Positions 1 to 8,491 are shown, counted from the first letter of the stretch. The stretch: 64,000 bases of DNA from Lentisphaera profundi (GCF_028728065.1 NZ_CP117812.1:1798001-1862000), one strand, 5' to 3'. Notes: generated from the sequence alone by a model not told the origin. Numbers and translations: made by a program.

Positions 1-429
1 GAAATTGCGGTTTCTTTGGATAAGGGAAAGGTGCGTTGGCATCATTACTATATTGATAATCATAAAGGTTTTTATAAAGGAACTCTGGTGGCGAAAGATC
101 CCGATGGAACAGGCTACCTTGTGGGCCGTAATGGTGAGATATTAAGCAAAAAATATCCAAAATCCAACCTTTCTTATCAATATGGTTTCGTTAGCGCATT
201 TTCAGATAGTAAGTGGTCTTTATGTACTTTTGAGGGCAAGGCTCTTCATGATGAACCTTTTGATAGGTGTTATCAATCAAAGAATCATTTAGTGGTGATT
301 CGCAATGGTTTAAGCGGAATATTTAATAAGCAAGGTAAACTTATCCGAGAAGTTAAATATAAAAGAGTTCACATGGATCGCGATGGGATAAGCGCTACTA
401 TTGACGGCGAAAAAGTGCTTTTAGAATAG
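1..429 (+). CDS. WG-repeat protein, C-terminal part (5' end outside window)
   Basis: The reading frame is open from base 1, so this is the tail of a longer gene. A TTG at 16 is possible as a start but looks internal. The protein has spaced short beta-type units built around glycine and aromatic residues (GTGYLVGRNGEIL, then KWSLCTFEGKAL, then LSGIFNKQGKLI), as in WG/KWG beta-repeat proteins. Such repeats form beta-propeller-like or solenoid surfaces, usually extracytoplasmic or for protein contact; no enzymatic residues are visible. The gene ends at TAG 427-429. The N-terminus, and so any signal peptide, lies outside the window. The function is unknown and the family call is moderately sure. 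Confidence 0.6.
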   Translation, partial: EIAVSLDKGKVRWHHYYIDNHKGFYKGTLVAKDPDGTGYLVGRNGEILSKKYPKSNLSYQYGFVSAFSDSKWSLCTFEGKALHDEPFDRCYQSKNHLVVIRNGLSGIFNKQGKLIREVKYKRVHMDRDGISATIDGEKVLLE

Positions 430-882
430 ATTTTTTATTGCTCATAAAGGATTCATTAAGAGCTCCAAGTCGGCTCCTTCTTGAAGACTTTTCCTAAATC
501 TCATCATTGCTTTGACTATGTTCATTTTCTATTTAATCATTATGTAATGATAAATGACCTCAATCATTTTGTATACTTTTTTACAATTACTCAGGAAGCG
601 GCGCTATACCACTAATCGCTTGCTCAAGAGGTAATTCATTACTAGAGAGTGAGGCACCTCTCGCGTATGCGAAGCATAAGGAACTCTATTCTAGCTAATC
701 GAGACTTGTTTAATTTTGAATTAATAATCATCACTTGGAATATTACAGCCGCTATTTGCTAGTTAAATACTACGTTTAAGCTCCCTCTTCACAAAAGAGA
801 CATACTAAATAATCCATTTTGAATTAAATTATATACTTAGGCTACAAGTAAGTAGTCATCAAAAAAAGACCGGAGATATTTT
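430..882. other. Intergenic stretch with no recognisable gene
   Basis: This is 453 bases of AT-rich sequence between the WG-repeat gene and the small lipoprotein gene. I see no convincing ORF, tRNA or strong terminator. The last bases hold a ribosome-binding site (CCGGAGATATTTT before ATG 883) and AT-rich sequence that may carry the lipoprotein promoter. A weak AGAGGT...ACCTCT inverted repeat lies near 628-662. Confidence 0.5.
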
Positions 883-1101
883 ATGAAAAAATTTATTATG
901 AGCCTTATGGTATTTGCATCAGTATTTGCTTTTGCATCAGTATTTGCTTTTGCATCATGCAAAGAAGAATCATCAGCTGACAAAGCTCGTTCTGCAACAG
1001 AAGCTGCCGCTGGCGATGCTGAAGGCGAAATGAAAAAAGCTGAAGATGCTGCTAAAGATGTAAAAGTACCTGAAGCACCAAAAGCGCCTGAAGTAAAATA
1101 A
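883..1101 (+). CDS. Small alanine/lysine-rich lipoprotein
   Basis: This 72-residue protein has a lipoprotein signal peptide: MKK start, a hydrophobic run, then FASC at residues 23-26 as the lipobox. The mature part is short, acidic and basic (SADKARSATEAAAGDAEGE and so on), probably helical, and ends in a proline-rich EAPKAPEVK tail. It should be an outer-membrane or periplasmic lipoprotein of the small, abundant, Lpp- or entericidin-like kind. I recognise no family. The signal peptide has a tandem six-residue duplication (ASVFAF twice) encoded by an 18-bp direct repeat. The RBS CCGGAG sits 8 bases before the ATG. The gene stands alone and is followed by a strong terminator. The long ORF on the other strand here is a shadow. 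Confidence 0.8.
   Translation: MKKFIMSLMVFASVFAFASVFAFASCKEESSADKARSATEAAAGDAEGEMKKAEDAAKDVKVPEAPKAPEVK
916..957 (+). repeat. Tandem 18-bp repeat inside a signal peptide
   Basis: The unit GCATCAGTATTTGCTTTT occurs at 916-933 and 934-951 and is followed by a partial third GCATCA at 952-957. The copies are identical and in frame, adding six residues to the hydrophobic core of the lipoprotein signal peptide. Confidence 0.9.
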
Positions 1102-1122
1102 TACTTCAAAACATCTTTTAAG

Positions 1123-1152
1123 AAGGCTCTCTATTTATAGGGAGCCTTTTTA
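1123..1152 (+). terminator. Rho-independent terminator after the small lipoprotein
   Basis: AAGGCTCTC (1123-1131) pairs with GGGAGCCTT (1140-1148) with a G-T wobble, and a run of five T follows. It lies 22 bases after the lipoprotein stop codon. Confidence 0.85.
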
Positions 1153-1179
1153 GTTTCTAAGTACGGTTTAAAGTTTTCC

Positions 1180-1872
1180 TCAAGAACGCAAGGCTTTAAC
1201 TTCATCCAGCGTAAGGTGACGCCATTCGCCAAGATCAACATCGAGGGAGATTGCACCTATCTTTTCACGGTGGAGGGAGATAACTTTATTGCCCACAGCA
1301 GCAAACATACGCTTGACTTGATGAAACTTGCCTTCAGTTAAACTCAAGAGCACTTCCTTAGGAGTGATGATCGTCAACTCAGCGGGCAGAGTGAGCTTTG
1401 TTTCTCCTTGTAATTGAACACCCTCTTTAAATTGCTCGACGACATCTCCAGAAATCTCTCGTGATAAACCCACTCGGTAAACTTTTTTACAATTCTTTGA
1501 CGGGCTGATAATATTAAATGTCCAACGACCATCGTCAGTCATAAGAACTAAACCACTTGTATCCGCATCCAAACGTCCGGCAATATGGAGTTCAGAAGTT
1601 CTCGCAACATCTAATAAATTGAATAAAGATGGATAAGATTTCTCATCAATATTTGAACAAATGGTATTGATTGGCTTGTGCATGAGCAGGTAACGAAAGG
1701 CACGTGTTTTTAGGCGATTGCCATGAAGTATTATGGTATTATTCTCATGCACTTGAGTGGCTTCATTTATGATCGCCTCATCATTGACGAGGACTTCCCC
1801 TGCATGAATCAATTGTAGCGCTTCATTTTTCGTGAAGTCGGTACTTTTACAAACAAAGCGATCAAGTCGCAT
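1180..1872 (-). CDS. rsuA: 16S rRNA pseudouridine synthase RsuA
   Basis: This enzyme isomerises a uridine in 16S rRNA (U516 in E. coli) to pseudouridine. An N-terminal S4 RNA-binding domain (about residues 1-50) is followed by the RsuA/RluB/E/F catalytic domain. The GRLDADTSGLVLMTDDG motif puts the catalytic Asp at residue 102, the same position as in E. coli RsuA. The later motifs EGKFHQVKRMFAAVGN and LHREKIG are also RsuA-like. I chose the ATG at 1872 because MRLDRF matches the family start; a TTG at 1887 would add five residues. At about 230 residues the length is normal. The gene stands alone. Confidence 0.93.
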   Translation of the reverse strand: MRLDRFVCKSTDFTKNEALQLIHAGEVLVNDEAIINEATQVHENNTIILHGNRLKTRAFRYLLMHKPINTICSNIDEKSYPSLFNLLDVARTSELHIAGRLDADTSGLVLMTDDGRWTFNIISPSKNCKKVYRVGLSREISGDVVEQFKEGVQLQGETKLTLPAELTIITPKEVLLSLTEGKFHQVKRMFAAVGNKVISLHREKIGAISLDVDLGEWRHLTLDEVKALRS

Positions 1873-2241
1873 CAGAGCTCTTTTCAATAAAATGCATTAG
1901 ATTCTGTGAATTTAATTGATACAAACTGAATGATGAAAAATTTGTGTGAGGGAGAAATTTGCTATTTAACTTCCTAGTCATTGAGTATCGCTTTTTTTGT
2001 TTCTAATACTCTTACATCATCTCTTCATATTTACATATATCTTTACGATTCACCAGGTAAAAGGACACGGTTCTCCACACACGAAATGGACACTGCCCCA
2101 TCCAGCCGACTAGGGCTTTGCCGCTTAGTGTGGGTAATTGTGTTTATCCTTGCTTTATTCTTAAATTTTCTTCAGTAATATGACTGGCTATCGACCATCT
2201 AGCTCTACTTTTGATTGTGACTTTTAATACCTAAAATAACA
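1873..2241. other. Intergenic stretch, no confident gene
   Basis: The gap separates rsuA (minus strand) from the pseudopilin gene (minus strand). A 65-codon frame with a TTG start at 1981-2178 (plus strand) ends in a hydrophobic segment. It has no clear ribosome-binding site and no recognisable similarity, so I do not call it. The pseudopilin gene ends at 2242; no strong terminator is seen. Confidence 0.4.
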
Positions 2242-2892
2242 TTAAGGTTTATCTATGAGGTAGTAATAATCGTTTGCCCCATTTTTACCTGCAGACATTA
2301 ACTCAGTTGACTTCCAAGAGACATGACCATCTACCCAGGCGACATTAACACCACCGTTATGGCGATAACCAACATCACTATCTTTAGTATTTGAAGCTGT
2401 GTTATAGTCAGTATTATCTAAAGAATCGACGGTGCTTACTGTTTCTGTCGCATCTTCAATAGAGCTAAGCTGCTTAAAGGTATTAAATGCAGCTCCGTTA
2501 GAGTAATAGCGATTGGACCCAAAATAGCGATTATAAGCTATACCTGTGGCTTGGTAGATTGTTCCCGTAATATTTTCTTGACTTGGGCAATAAAAGACTG
2601 AGCCCTCAAAGTTATCTCTATTGGACGTGTCAATTTTAAGGTACCCACCGATGGCAAGCTGCCAGCCTTTCCAAGTATTTGATGTAGGGTGATCTACAGC
2701 CGGGAAATATTCATCATTATCTTCGGCGTACATATAAAGGGCAGTGCTTACTTGTTTCTGTTGTGAGTTACACACAGCCTGCTGAGATTTTTTTCGAGCT
2801 TTACCGAGGGCCGGGAGAAGCAAAGAGGCTAGAATGCCTAAAATGGCAATGACGACTAAGAGCTCAATAAGTGTGAATTTTTTCATATCCAT
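2242..2892 (-). CDS. Pseudopilin-like H-X9-DG protein
   Basis: The N-terminus is a type IV pilin/type II secretion pseudopilin signal ([12 protein letters not shown], then a hydrophobic helix to about residue 28 with Glu at pilin position 5). A globular domain follows, with C-terminal YRHNGGVNVAWVDGHVSW: the H-X9-DG signature of the Planctomycetes/Lentisphaerae/Verrucomicrobia pseudopilin family. The protein should be anchored in the inner membrane or assembled in a pseudopilus; its true role is unknown. The residue before the cleavage-site Phe is Lys rather than Gly. The start may be ATG 2892 or ATG 2886; AAAGGA lies 4 and 10 bases upstream respectively. It is not in an obvious operon. Confidence 0.85.
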   Translation of the reverse strand: MDMKKFTLIELLVVIAILGILASLLLPALGKARKKSQQAVCNSQQKQVSTALYMYAEDNDEYFPAVDHPTSNTWKGWQLAIGGYLKIDTSNRDNFEGSVFYCPSQENITGTIYQATGIAYNRYFGSNRYYSNGAAFNTFKQLSSIEDATETVSTVDSLDNTDYNTASNTKDSDVGYRHNGGVNVAWVDGHVSWKSTELMSAGKNGANDYYYLIDKP

Positions 2893-3417
2893 AGTTCCTT
2901 TAGGTTTTTTCTTACCCTAGAAATAGGAGTGACTATGTGATATTTGACAGCTTTTTAGGATTATTATTTTTGATGATGTCGGAATAGTAATGACACGGCA
3001 AACCAAGCCCTCAATTGAGACGGTAATGGGCGGTTCAACCGAACCGTTAAATCTATTACAAAAAATAAATGCGATATTTATGGATTTTTTTAACACTCTC
3101 TTACCCAAGAATTTCACTCCTCTCAAAAAAACTATTAATGCTCCATGTAAATAGAAGCACAATTAACTATCAAAAGTAAACGGAGATGGGGCATGAGGCT
3201 AGGCCGAGCTGGTGCTTGGCGCTCCCAGGGTATTAAATATGCTCAATGTATTTATTGGCATGTAAATAGAAGAACGGAGATGGGGTTTGAAGCTAGGCCA
3301 AGCTGGTGCTTGGCGTTCCCAGGGCATTAAAAATAATCAATGTATTTATTGGCAGGTAAAAGTAAACGGAGATGGGCCTGAGGCTAGGCCGAGCTGGTGC
3401 TTGGCGCTCCCAGGGTA
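2893..3417. other. Intergenic region carrying hairpin repeats
   Basis: These 525 bases lie between the pseudopilin gene and the AlbA_2 gene, both on the minus strand. The part near 3176-3420 is made of three ~93-bp repeats, described separately. An 81-codon frame on the minus strand (2917-3162) has low-complexity composition, no ribosome-binding site and no similarity that I recognise, so it is not called. Confidence 0.6.
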
Positions 3418-3420
3418 TTA
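3176..3420. repeat. Three tandem ~93-bp repeats with a conserved REP-like hairpin
   Basis: The block beginning AACGGAGATGGG occurs at about 3178, 3273 and 3365, a period of 94 then 92 bases. Each copy contains AGGCT, AGGCC, a hairpin GCC(G/A)AGC-TGGT-GCTTGGC, then G(C/T)(T/G)-type bases leading to TCCCAGGG. Copy 2 has a perfect 7-bp stem and copies 1 and 3 have one G-T pair, so pairing is kept. A less conserved linker (CAATGTATTTATTGGCA(T/G)GTAAA) follows copies 1 and 2. A further partial linker (ATGTAAATAGAAG) lies near 3144. Copy 3 ends next to the stop codon of the AlbA_2 gene. It looks like an extragenic palindromic element expanded in tandem. Confidence 0.85.
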
Positions 3421-4218
3421 ATTACTTTCCCAGCGGCTGGAAATGTATTTCATTGCTTCTTTGATATTGAGTTCACGGGTTCCGCCACCGGCACGCATAA
3501 AAAACTGGGTTTTGTTGCCATTTTGGGAGTAGACGGGGAACTTAGCGGGCAAGATTAAGATGCGACAAATTTCTTTATCATCTAATTGATGAAACATGAT
3601 ATTGATTTTTGCACATAAATCCGTACCTAAATAAGATGAGATAAGGCCATTGATATATTGTTCGTAACCATCGGAATTTTTTTTCTTTAGGGTCGAGTAA
3701 TCTTTATCCAAGCCAAGGCTTAGGCCATCGTCATCAACACCAATGAGCAGCGTACCACCACGGGTATTTAAAAAACCCGCAATCGTTTTTATAATCACCA
3801 CTTCCAGAACTTTATTGAGCTTATCATTCTGATAATCCCAGCGCATGGAAGACTTAAATTCTACTGTATCATTTTCACCTACTGCAATTAAAGCCGCCAA
3901 ATCATTGCCGGGTTGATTGGTCAAAAAATCGATCATTTGTTCGCGCTTAGCTACTTCTTTCAAAAAGAGCCAAAAGACCAAGCCAATAATCATTCCAATC
4001 GAAGCGAAAGCTAGCGTCACTAAAATCATTTCAAATGAAAATGATTTGAGCATATTATTAACCACATAAGTGGGCAAAGGTACGTCAGGATTAGCGGGAA
4101 GTTTAAATTCCAACCAAATCAGCATAATAACCAAAGGCTTAAGAACAAATACCCCAATAATGGCTCCCATTGGGATAAAGCTCAGGAGAACCTTTTTTGA
4201 TAGAACTCTATTTCTCAT
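3418..4218 (-). CDS. Membrane-anchored AlbA_2 (Schlafen-type) domain protein
   Basis: Two N-terminal transmembrane segments (about residues 10-35 and 55-85) are followed by a cytoplasmic AlbA_2-like domain. The motifs are ENDTVEFKSS, then FLNTRGGTLLIGVDDDG, then FFMRAGGGTREL near the C-terminus, all typical of PF04326 proteins (putative nucleic-acid-binding, sometimes called ATP-binding). Known family members include Schlafen-like nucleases and transcription-related proteins, but the substrate is not predictable here. The RBS AAGGA lies before ATG 4218. The pairing of a membrane anchor with AlbA_2 occurs in other bacteria but is little studied. The gene stands alone and its stop abuts the tandem repeats. 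Confidence 0.75.
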   Translation of the reverse strand: MRNRVLSKKVLLSFIPMGAIIGVFVLKPLVIMLIWLEFKLPANPDVPLPTYVVNNMLKSFSFEMILVTLAFASIGMIIGLVFWLFLKEVAKREQMIDFLTNQPGNDLAALIAVGENDTVEFKSSMRWDYQNDKLNKVLEVVIIKTIAGFLNTRGGTLLIGVDDDGLSLGLDKDYSTLKKKNSDGYEQYINGLISSYLGTDLCAKINIMFHQLDDKEICRILILPAKFPVYSQNGNKTQFFMRAGGGTRELNIKEAMKYISSRWESN

Positions 4219-4278
4219 ATTTTCCTTGTGAAATTCATTTCAAAAGGTGATCCATTGTAATTATAATACAACAAGTGC

Positions 4279-6039
4279 CTAGAGTTTGTCCAAAGTTTTG
4301 ATACCGACCATGGAAAGTCCCCATTTCAGCACACGTCCAACACCACCTGCCAAAGCTAAGCGAGAGCGCTTAAGTTCTTCATCTTCTATCTTAAGGATGG
4401 GACAAGAGTTCCAAAATGAACCAAAGTCACGAGCCACTTCATAGAGGTGATTGAGTAAGAGGTGAGGAGCTAAATCACTCACTACTCCCTGCCAAACATC
4501 TGGCGTTGAAGCAAGCTTTTTAATTAACTTCAATTCTTGTTCAGAACCTACAGGTAAGGATTCGATATCAACGAGGCTATCTACGTCAATTCCCGCTTTG
4601 CGTGATAGACCACGGGTACGTGCATAAGTCATGAGGATATAGATCGCGGTATTGCCATCGGTGGCCAACATTTTATCCCAATCAAATTTATAATCGGTGC
4701 CAACGCTGTGACTCAAATCGGAATACTTCACGCCACCTAAACCCGCTGCAAAAGCAATCTCTTTATACTCTTCTTCAGTGAGTCCTGGAGATAATTCGCG
4801 TGCTAAGATATCTGCACGGCTCTCGGCTTCTACCAAGAGATCTTTGAGTTTCACGGTTCCGCCTGTTCTTGTTTTGAAGGGTTTGCCATCCTTACCAAGC
4901 ATCATGCCAAAGCCAATGTGGCCCATGGAGTCTTTCGGCGCCCAATCCATCAATTCTGAGATCTCGAAAACTTGATCGAAGTGAGTTTTTTGACGCGCAT
5001 CAGTTACATAGATTAACTTATCGGTTTTTTGCTCAGCAAAGCGATAACGTATCGCGGCTAAATCTGTGGTTGCGTAGATATATCCACCATCAGATTTTTG
5101 TACAATTGTGGGTAAAGGCTCATCTTCTTTATTTTTGTAACCATCAAGAAAAACACCCCAAGCACCTTCAGTCTGGACTGCTTTGCCATCAGATTTTAAA
5201 TCTTCGACAACAGTTTTGAGCATATCATTGTAAGCCGATTCCCCGCGATCGCTGATTTTGATATCGAGCTGTCCATAAATTTCATGGCAATGCTTCAGGC
5301 TTTCTTCACAAAAGACTTCCCACACTGCGAGTGTGGCTTTGTCACCGGATTGGAGGTCGACAACCGCACGACGAGCCGCATCTTTAAAGTCATCTGATTC
5401 ATCGAAACGTTTTTTTGCTTCTCTATAGAAGTCTTCTAAATCCGCAATCTCAAATGATTCTGGATTATCCAGAGCACCTGGACGTGTTTCGCGAATATAC
5501 TGAATCAACATTCCGAACTGAGTCCCCCAGTCACCGACGTGATTCATACGTAAAACATCATGACCTTCAAATTCCATAAAGCGTGCAATTGAGTCACCAA
5601 TAATAGTGGAGCGCAAATGACCCACATGCATTTCTTTGGCTAAATTAGGACCTGAGAAATCTACTAAAACACGTTCAGGCTTAGCAGTTTTTGCCATTCC
5701 CAAACGATCATCACGAAGCATTTGTCTTGCGTAATCCGCTAAAGCTTCTTGCTTTAATTTAAAGTTAATAAAACCAGGACCCGCAATTTCAGGTGCTTCA
5801 CTGAACTCAGCGACTTCAAGTTTTTCCATAATTGCCGTAGCAATTTGTCTTGGATTGACTTTCTCTCCACTAGCTTTTGAAAGTTTGCCCGCGAGTTCCA
5901 TGGACACATTGCATTGATAATCACCAAACTTAGGGTTTTGGGAAGGAACTAAGATGGATCCCTTAATTTCAATATCACCAGCTACGGCATTAACGGCCAA
6001 ACTGACCTTGTCTCTTAATTGGGCGAGGAGTGATTTCAT
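4279..6039 (-). CDS. argS: Arginyl-tRNA synthetase
   Basis: A class I aminoacyl-tRNA synthetase that charges tRNA-Arg. The order is an N-terminal additional domain (Add-1, first ~110 residues), the Rossmann catalytic core with HIGH-type HVGHLRST, the ArgRS motif GKPFKTRTGGTVKL in place of KMSKS (a known ArgRS feature), and the C-terminal DALR anticodon-binding domain ending GVGRVLKWGLSMVGI. At about 586 residues the length is normal. The start is taken at ATG 6039; an in-frame TTG at 6045 is closer to AAGGA, so the first two residues are uncertain. The window also has two tRNA-Arg(ACG) genes, far away at 40.5 kb. Confidence 0.97.
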   Translation of the reverse strand: MKSLLAQLRDKVSLAVNAVAGDIEIKGSILVPSQNPKFGDYQCNVSMELAGKLSKASGEKVNPRQIATAIMEKLEVAEFSEAPEIAGPGFINFKLKQEALADYARQMLRDDRLGMAKTAKPERVLVDFSGPNLAKEMHVGHLRSTIIGDSIARFMEFEGHDVLRMNHVGDWGTQFGMLIQYIRETRPGALDNPESFEIADLEDFYREAKKRFDESDDFKDAARRAVVDLQSGDKATLAVWEVFCEESLKHCHEIYGQLDIKISDRGESAYNDMLKTVVEDLKSDGKAVQTEGAWGVFLDGYKNKEDEPLPTIVQKSDGGYIYATTDLAAIRYRFAEQKTDKLIYVTDARQKTHFDQVFEISELMDWAPKDSMGHIGFGMMLGKDGKPFKTRTGGTVKLKDLLVEAESRADILARELSPGLTEEEYKEIAFAAGLGGVKYSDLSHSVGTDYKFDWDKMLATDGNTAIYILMTYARTRGLSRKAGIDVDSLVDIESLPVGSEQELKLIKKLASTPDVWQGVVSDLAPHLLLNHLYEVARDFGSFWNSCPILKIEDEELKRSRLALAGGVGRVLKWGLSMVGIKTLDKL

Positions 6040-6242
6040 GCTCAATATGTCCTTATTAAATTAAATTATTTTGATGGATAATAATGGGAGCGTGGGCACT
6101 TACAACTCTATCAACTTACTTTTTTCATTTGAGGACTTGAATTATTAACTTTTAAGAGGATTTTACGCAAGCATTTTTTTGGCTTCGGCCCCACTTTTGT
6201 AGTAATCGCCTTTTTGTAGGCACAATATTTTAGGACTTTGAC

Positions 6243-6449
6243 ATGAAAAGAGTTTTTGGTAAAAAGAATAAAAACACTAGTCGCCCAAGAAAATCTGGCG
6301 CTAGAAAGAAACGTCGTATCGTTGAACACACAAAGCGCGTAATCGCTCTTGGTGTTCCTGAAGCTAAAGTTGCACAAATGAATACTAAGCAACTACGCGA
6401 CCACCTCAAGTCACCACAAAAAACTTTAGCCGCTTATAGCGCTGCATAG
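6243..6449 (+). CDS. Small basic protein, possibly nucleic-acid or ribosome associated
   Basis: This 68-residue protein is very rich in Lys/Arg in its first half (MKRVFGKKNKNTSRPRK, then SGARKKRRIVEHTKRV). It ends with a predicted helix-turn-helix-like stretch: VPEAKVAQMNTKQLRDHLK. The composition recalls ribosomal or nucleoid-associated proteins, and I have a vague recollection of similar short proteins in the PVC group, but I cannot name a family. The AGGA RBS, eight bases before the ATG, is good, and a strong terminator follows, so it is a single-gene unit, probably well expressed. Confidence 0.75.
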   Translation: MKRVFGKKNKNTSRPRKSGARKKRRIVEHTKRVIALGVPEAKVAQMNTKQLRDHLKSPQKTLAAYSAA

Positions 6450-6469
6450 TTTTTAGACTTACGATTTTG

Positions 6470-6499
6470 AAAGAGGCTCATTTTTGAGCCTCTTTTTTT
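6470..6499 (+). terminator. Rho-independent terminator after the small basic protein
   Basis: AAAGAGGCTCA (6470-6480) pairs with TGAGCCTCTTT (6485-6495) around a TTTT loop and is followed by further T residues. Confidence 0.92.
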
Positions 6500-6595
6500 G
6501 TGCCCAAATTAGCTGCTATATCAAGTAACAGCCTACTAAGTTAAACTTGTCTTTTTGCGCTCAACGCATAGTTTTCACTTATAAGGAAACGTAAA

Positions 6596-8056
6596 ATGAA
6601 TGAACGCGACGAATTTAGCTCACGAAAAATAACTCCCCAACCGGGTGTCTACGTCTTTCGTGACCGCTTTGCCAAAGTTATCTATGTCGGCAAAGCCAAA
6701 TCACTACGCAAGCGTCTATCGAGCTATTTCCAAGCCTCGCGACTCGCGACTGCTGACCCAAAACTCCGTTCACTCATTAATAGCATTGCCTTCTATGAAA
6801 CCTACGAAGTTAATTCTGAATCAGAGGCGCTTTTACTCGAATCAAGATTTATTAAAGAGTATTCTCCTCATTACAACATCTTAATGCGTGACGATAAAAA
6901 TTTCTACTTGGTCAAAGTCACTCTTAATGAGCCCTACCCGCGACTTTTACTCACCCGGGTAAGAAAGGATGATAACTCGGCCTATTTTGGCCCTTTCCCC
7001 TGCTCTAGTGCCATTCGCTCGACGGTAGATTTTTTGACGCGTTACTTTAAGCTGCGTACCTGTACGAGTCGTATCCCCGACTTGAGTGATCGCAAACATT
7101 GCAAAGAACAGATTTTACGCAATTGCTCCGCTCCTTGTGACCAAAGTGTTAGCCAAGAGCAATACCGTGAAAGTGTCGATGATATGATAAAGGTCCTCGA
7201 TGGCCACATAGCCGAAATCGTTGCCGACCTCACCGAAGCCATGCAAAATCATGTCGAAAAGCTGCAATTCGAAAAAGCAGCTCTCAATCGAGATATCATC
7301 ACCAATCTTAAGTCTTCCCTCAAACAAAGACGAAATTTTGTTAATGCTTCCATTAACCCGGAGCACAAAGAAGACCCCGTTGCGGACTTAAAGAAAAGAC
7401 TTGAGCTGAAAGACTCTCCTACGATTATTGAATGTTTTGATAACTCCAATTTCCAAGGTACCCATGCAGTTGCCTCGATGGTGCGTTTTGTCAAGGGTAA
7501 GCCCGATAACAAAAGCTACCGTCATTTTAAAATCAAAACGGTTGAAGGCCCCGACGATTTCGCTTCGATGAAAGAAATTGTCTTGAGGCGTTATAGCCGC
7601 CTGCTCAAAGAGAATCGTCCTTTGCCTGACCTCATTTTAATCGATGGGGGCAAAGGTCAGCTCAGCTCAGCACTACAATCTCTTGACGCACTCGGCATTG
7701 GTGAGATTCCGTGCTATGGCTTGGCAAAAAAATATGAATTACTCTATAGTCGTGATGATTCCGAAGGCAAAATCCTACCACGTTCCTCCGCTGGTCTAAA
7801 GATGCTACAGCACCTCAGAGATGAGTCACATCGCTTTGCGATTACTTTTCATCGAAAACTCAGACAGAAGCAAGTCGCCAACTCTCTATTAGACGACATT
7901 GCTGGCATTGGAAAAAAGAGAAAAATGACGCTCTTAAAGCACTTTGGTTCCGTTCGTGAAATCCGCAAAGCCTCTCCACAAGATATTGCCGATGCTGTGC
8001 CTGGCCTCGGCGAAAAATGTGCTCACCTCATCCTTGATCATCTCAAGAAAAATTAG
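6596..8056 (+). CDS. uvrC: UvrABC system endonuclease subunit UvrC, short form
   Basis: It makes the dual incision in nucleotide excision repair with UvrA and UvrB. Domains in order: GIY-YIG nuclease (PGVYVFRD...VIYVGKAKSLRKRL, residues ~18-100), a four-Cys cluster (C...C...C...C, about residues 155-180) matching the Fe-S site described for UvrC, a UVR motif (QFEKAALNRDII), the RNase H-like second nuclease (IECFDNSNFQGTHAVASMV and DLILIDGGKGQL), and a C-terminal helix-hairpin-helix pair (DDIAGIGKKRK and VPGLGEKCA). At 486 residues it is shorter than E. coli UvrC (610), by trimmed linkers rather than loss of a domain. The RBS AAGGAAA sits before ATG 6596. No uvrA or uvrB is in the window. Confidence 0.96.
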   Translation: MNERDEFSSRKITPQPGVYVFRDRFAKVIYVGKAKSLRKRLSSYFQASRLATADPKLRSLINSIAFYETYEVNSESEALLLESRFIKEYSPHYNILMRDDKNFYLVKVTLNEPYPRLLLTRVRKDDNSAYFGPFPCSSAIRSTVDFLTRYFKLRTCTSRIPDLSDRKHCKEQILRNCSAPCDQSVSQEQYRESVDDMIKVLDGHIAEIVADLTEAMQNHVEKLQFEKAALNRDIITNLKSSLKQRRNFVNASINPEHKEDPVADLKKRLELKDSPTIIECFDNSNFQGTHAVASMVRFVKGKPDNKSYRHFKIKTVEGPDDFASMKEIVLRRYSRLLKENRPLPDLILIDGGKGQLSSALQSLDALGIGEIPCYGLAKKYELLYSRDDSEGKILPRSSAGLKMLQHLRDESHRFAITFHRKLRQKQVANSLLDDIAGIGKKRKMTLLKHFGSVREIRKASPQDIADAVPGLGEKCAHLILDHLKKN

Positions 8057-8138
8057 TACGCTTCGTCCCTTGATCATCCTTTAAAAATCTGACTCTACGA
8101 GTATTTTAAACGCTCTTAATAATAAAAGGATGATTCAC

Positions 8139-8453
8139 ATGTCTGAATTTAATAATGTTACTATTATCAAAGCTGCCAATGTTTACTTTGATGGCAAAGT
8201 CACAAGCCGTGCAGTTGTTTTTGCTGATGGCACTAAAAAAACTCTTGGTTACATGAATGCTGGCGATTATGAATTTGGTACTGAAAAGGCCGAAATCATG
8301 GAAGCACTTGGCGGTAAAGCGCTTGTTTTACTTCCTGGTTCTGATGACTGGCAAACTTTTGAAGCTGGAAGCTCTTTCGATGTTCCTGCAAACTCGAGCT
8401 TCAAACTCAAAATCGAAGACGGTTTCGATTACTGCTGTTCTTACTTAGACTAA
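8139..8453 (+). CDS. ppnP: Pyrimidine/purine nucleoside phosphorylase PpnP
   Basis: A single-domain cupin of about 104 residues from the DUF1255/PpnP family, which splits nucleosides with phosphate to give a free base and ribose 1-phosphate. The order [56 protein letters not shown] matches E. coli YaiE closely. I take ATG 8139 (MSEFNNV); the ATG at 8130 sits inside the AAAAGG RBS region. The gene stands alone between uvrC and hrpB and has its own terminator. Confidence 0.92.
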   Translation: MSEFNNVTIIKAANVYFDGKVTSRAVVFADGTKKTLGYMNAGDYEFGTEKAEIMEALGGKALVLLPGSDDWQTFEAGSSFDVPANSSFKLKIEDGFDYCCSYLD

Positions 8454-8464
8454 GTGGAATTTTG

Positions 8465-8491
8465 AGCCCGACTCCATAGTCGGGCTTCTTT
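8465..8491 (+). terminator. Rho-independent terminator after ppnP
   Basis: AGCCCGACT (8465-8473) pairs perfectly with AGTCGGGCT (8478-8486) around a CCAT loop; TCTTT follows. Confidence 0.88.

Noticed and set aside
837-1109. 90-codon frame opposite the small lipoprotein
   Set aside because: It mirrors the Ala-rich coding strand of the lipoprotein gene and has a low-complexity sequence.
1981-2178. 65-codon plus-strand frame with a hydrophobic end
   Set aside because: TTG start with no clear ribosome-binding site, no recognisable similarity, and composition like random intergenic sequence.
2917-3162. 81-codon minus-strand frame
   Set aside because: No ribosome-binding site, unusual composition, and it runs into the repeat region.
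3176-3420. CRISPR-like array
   Set aside because: Only three copies, units of ~93 bases with conserved linkers rather than unique spacers, and no cas genes nearby.
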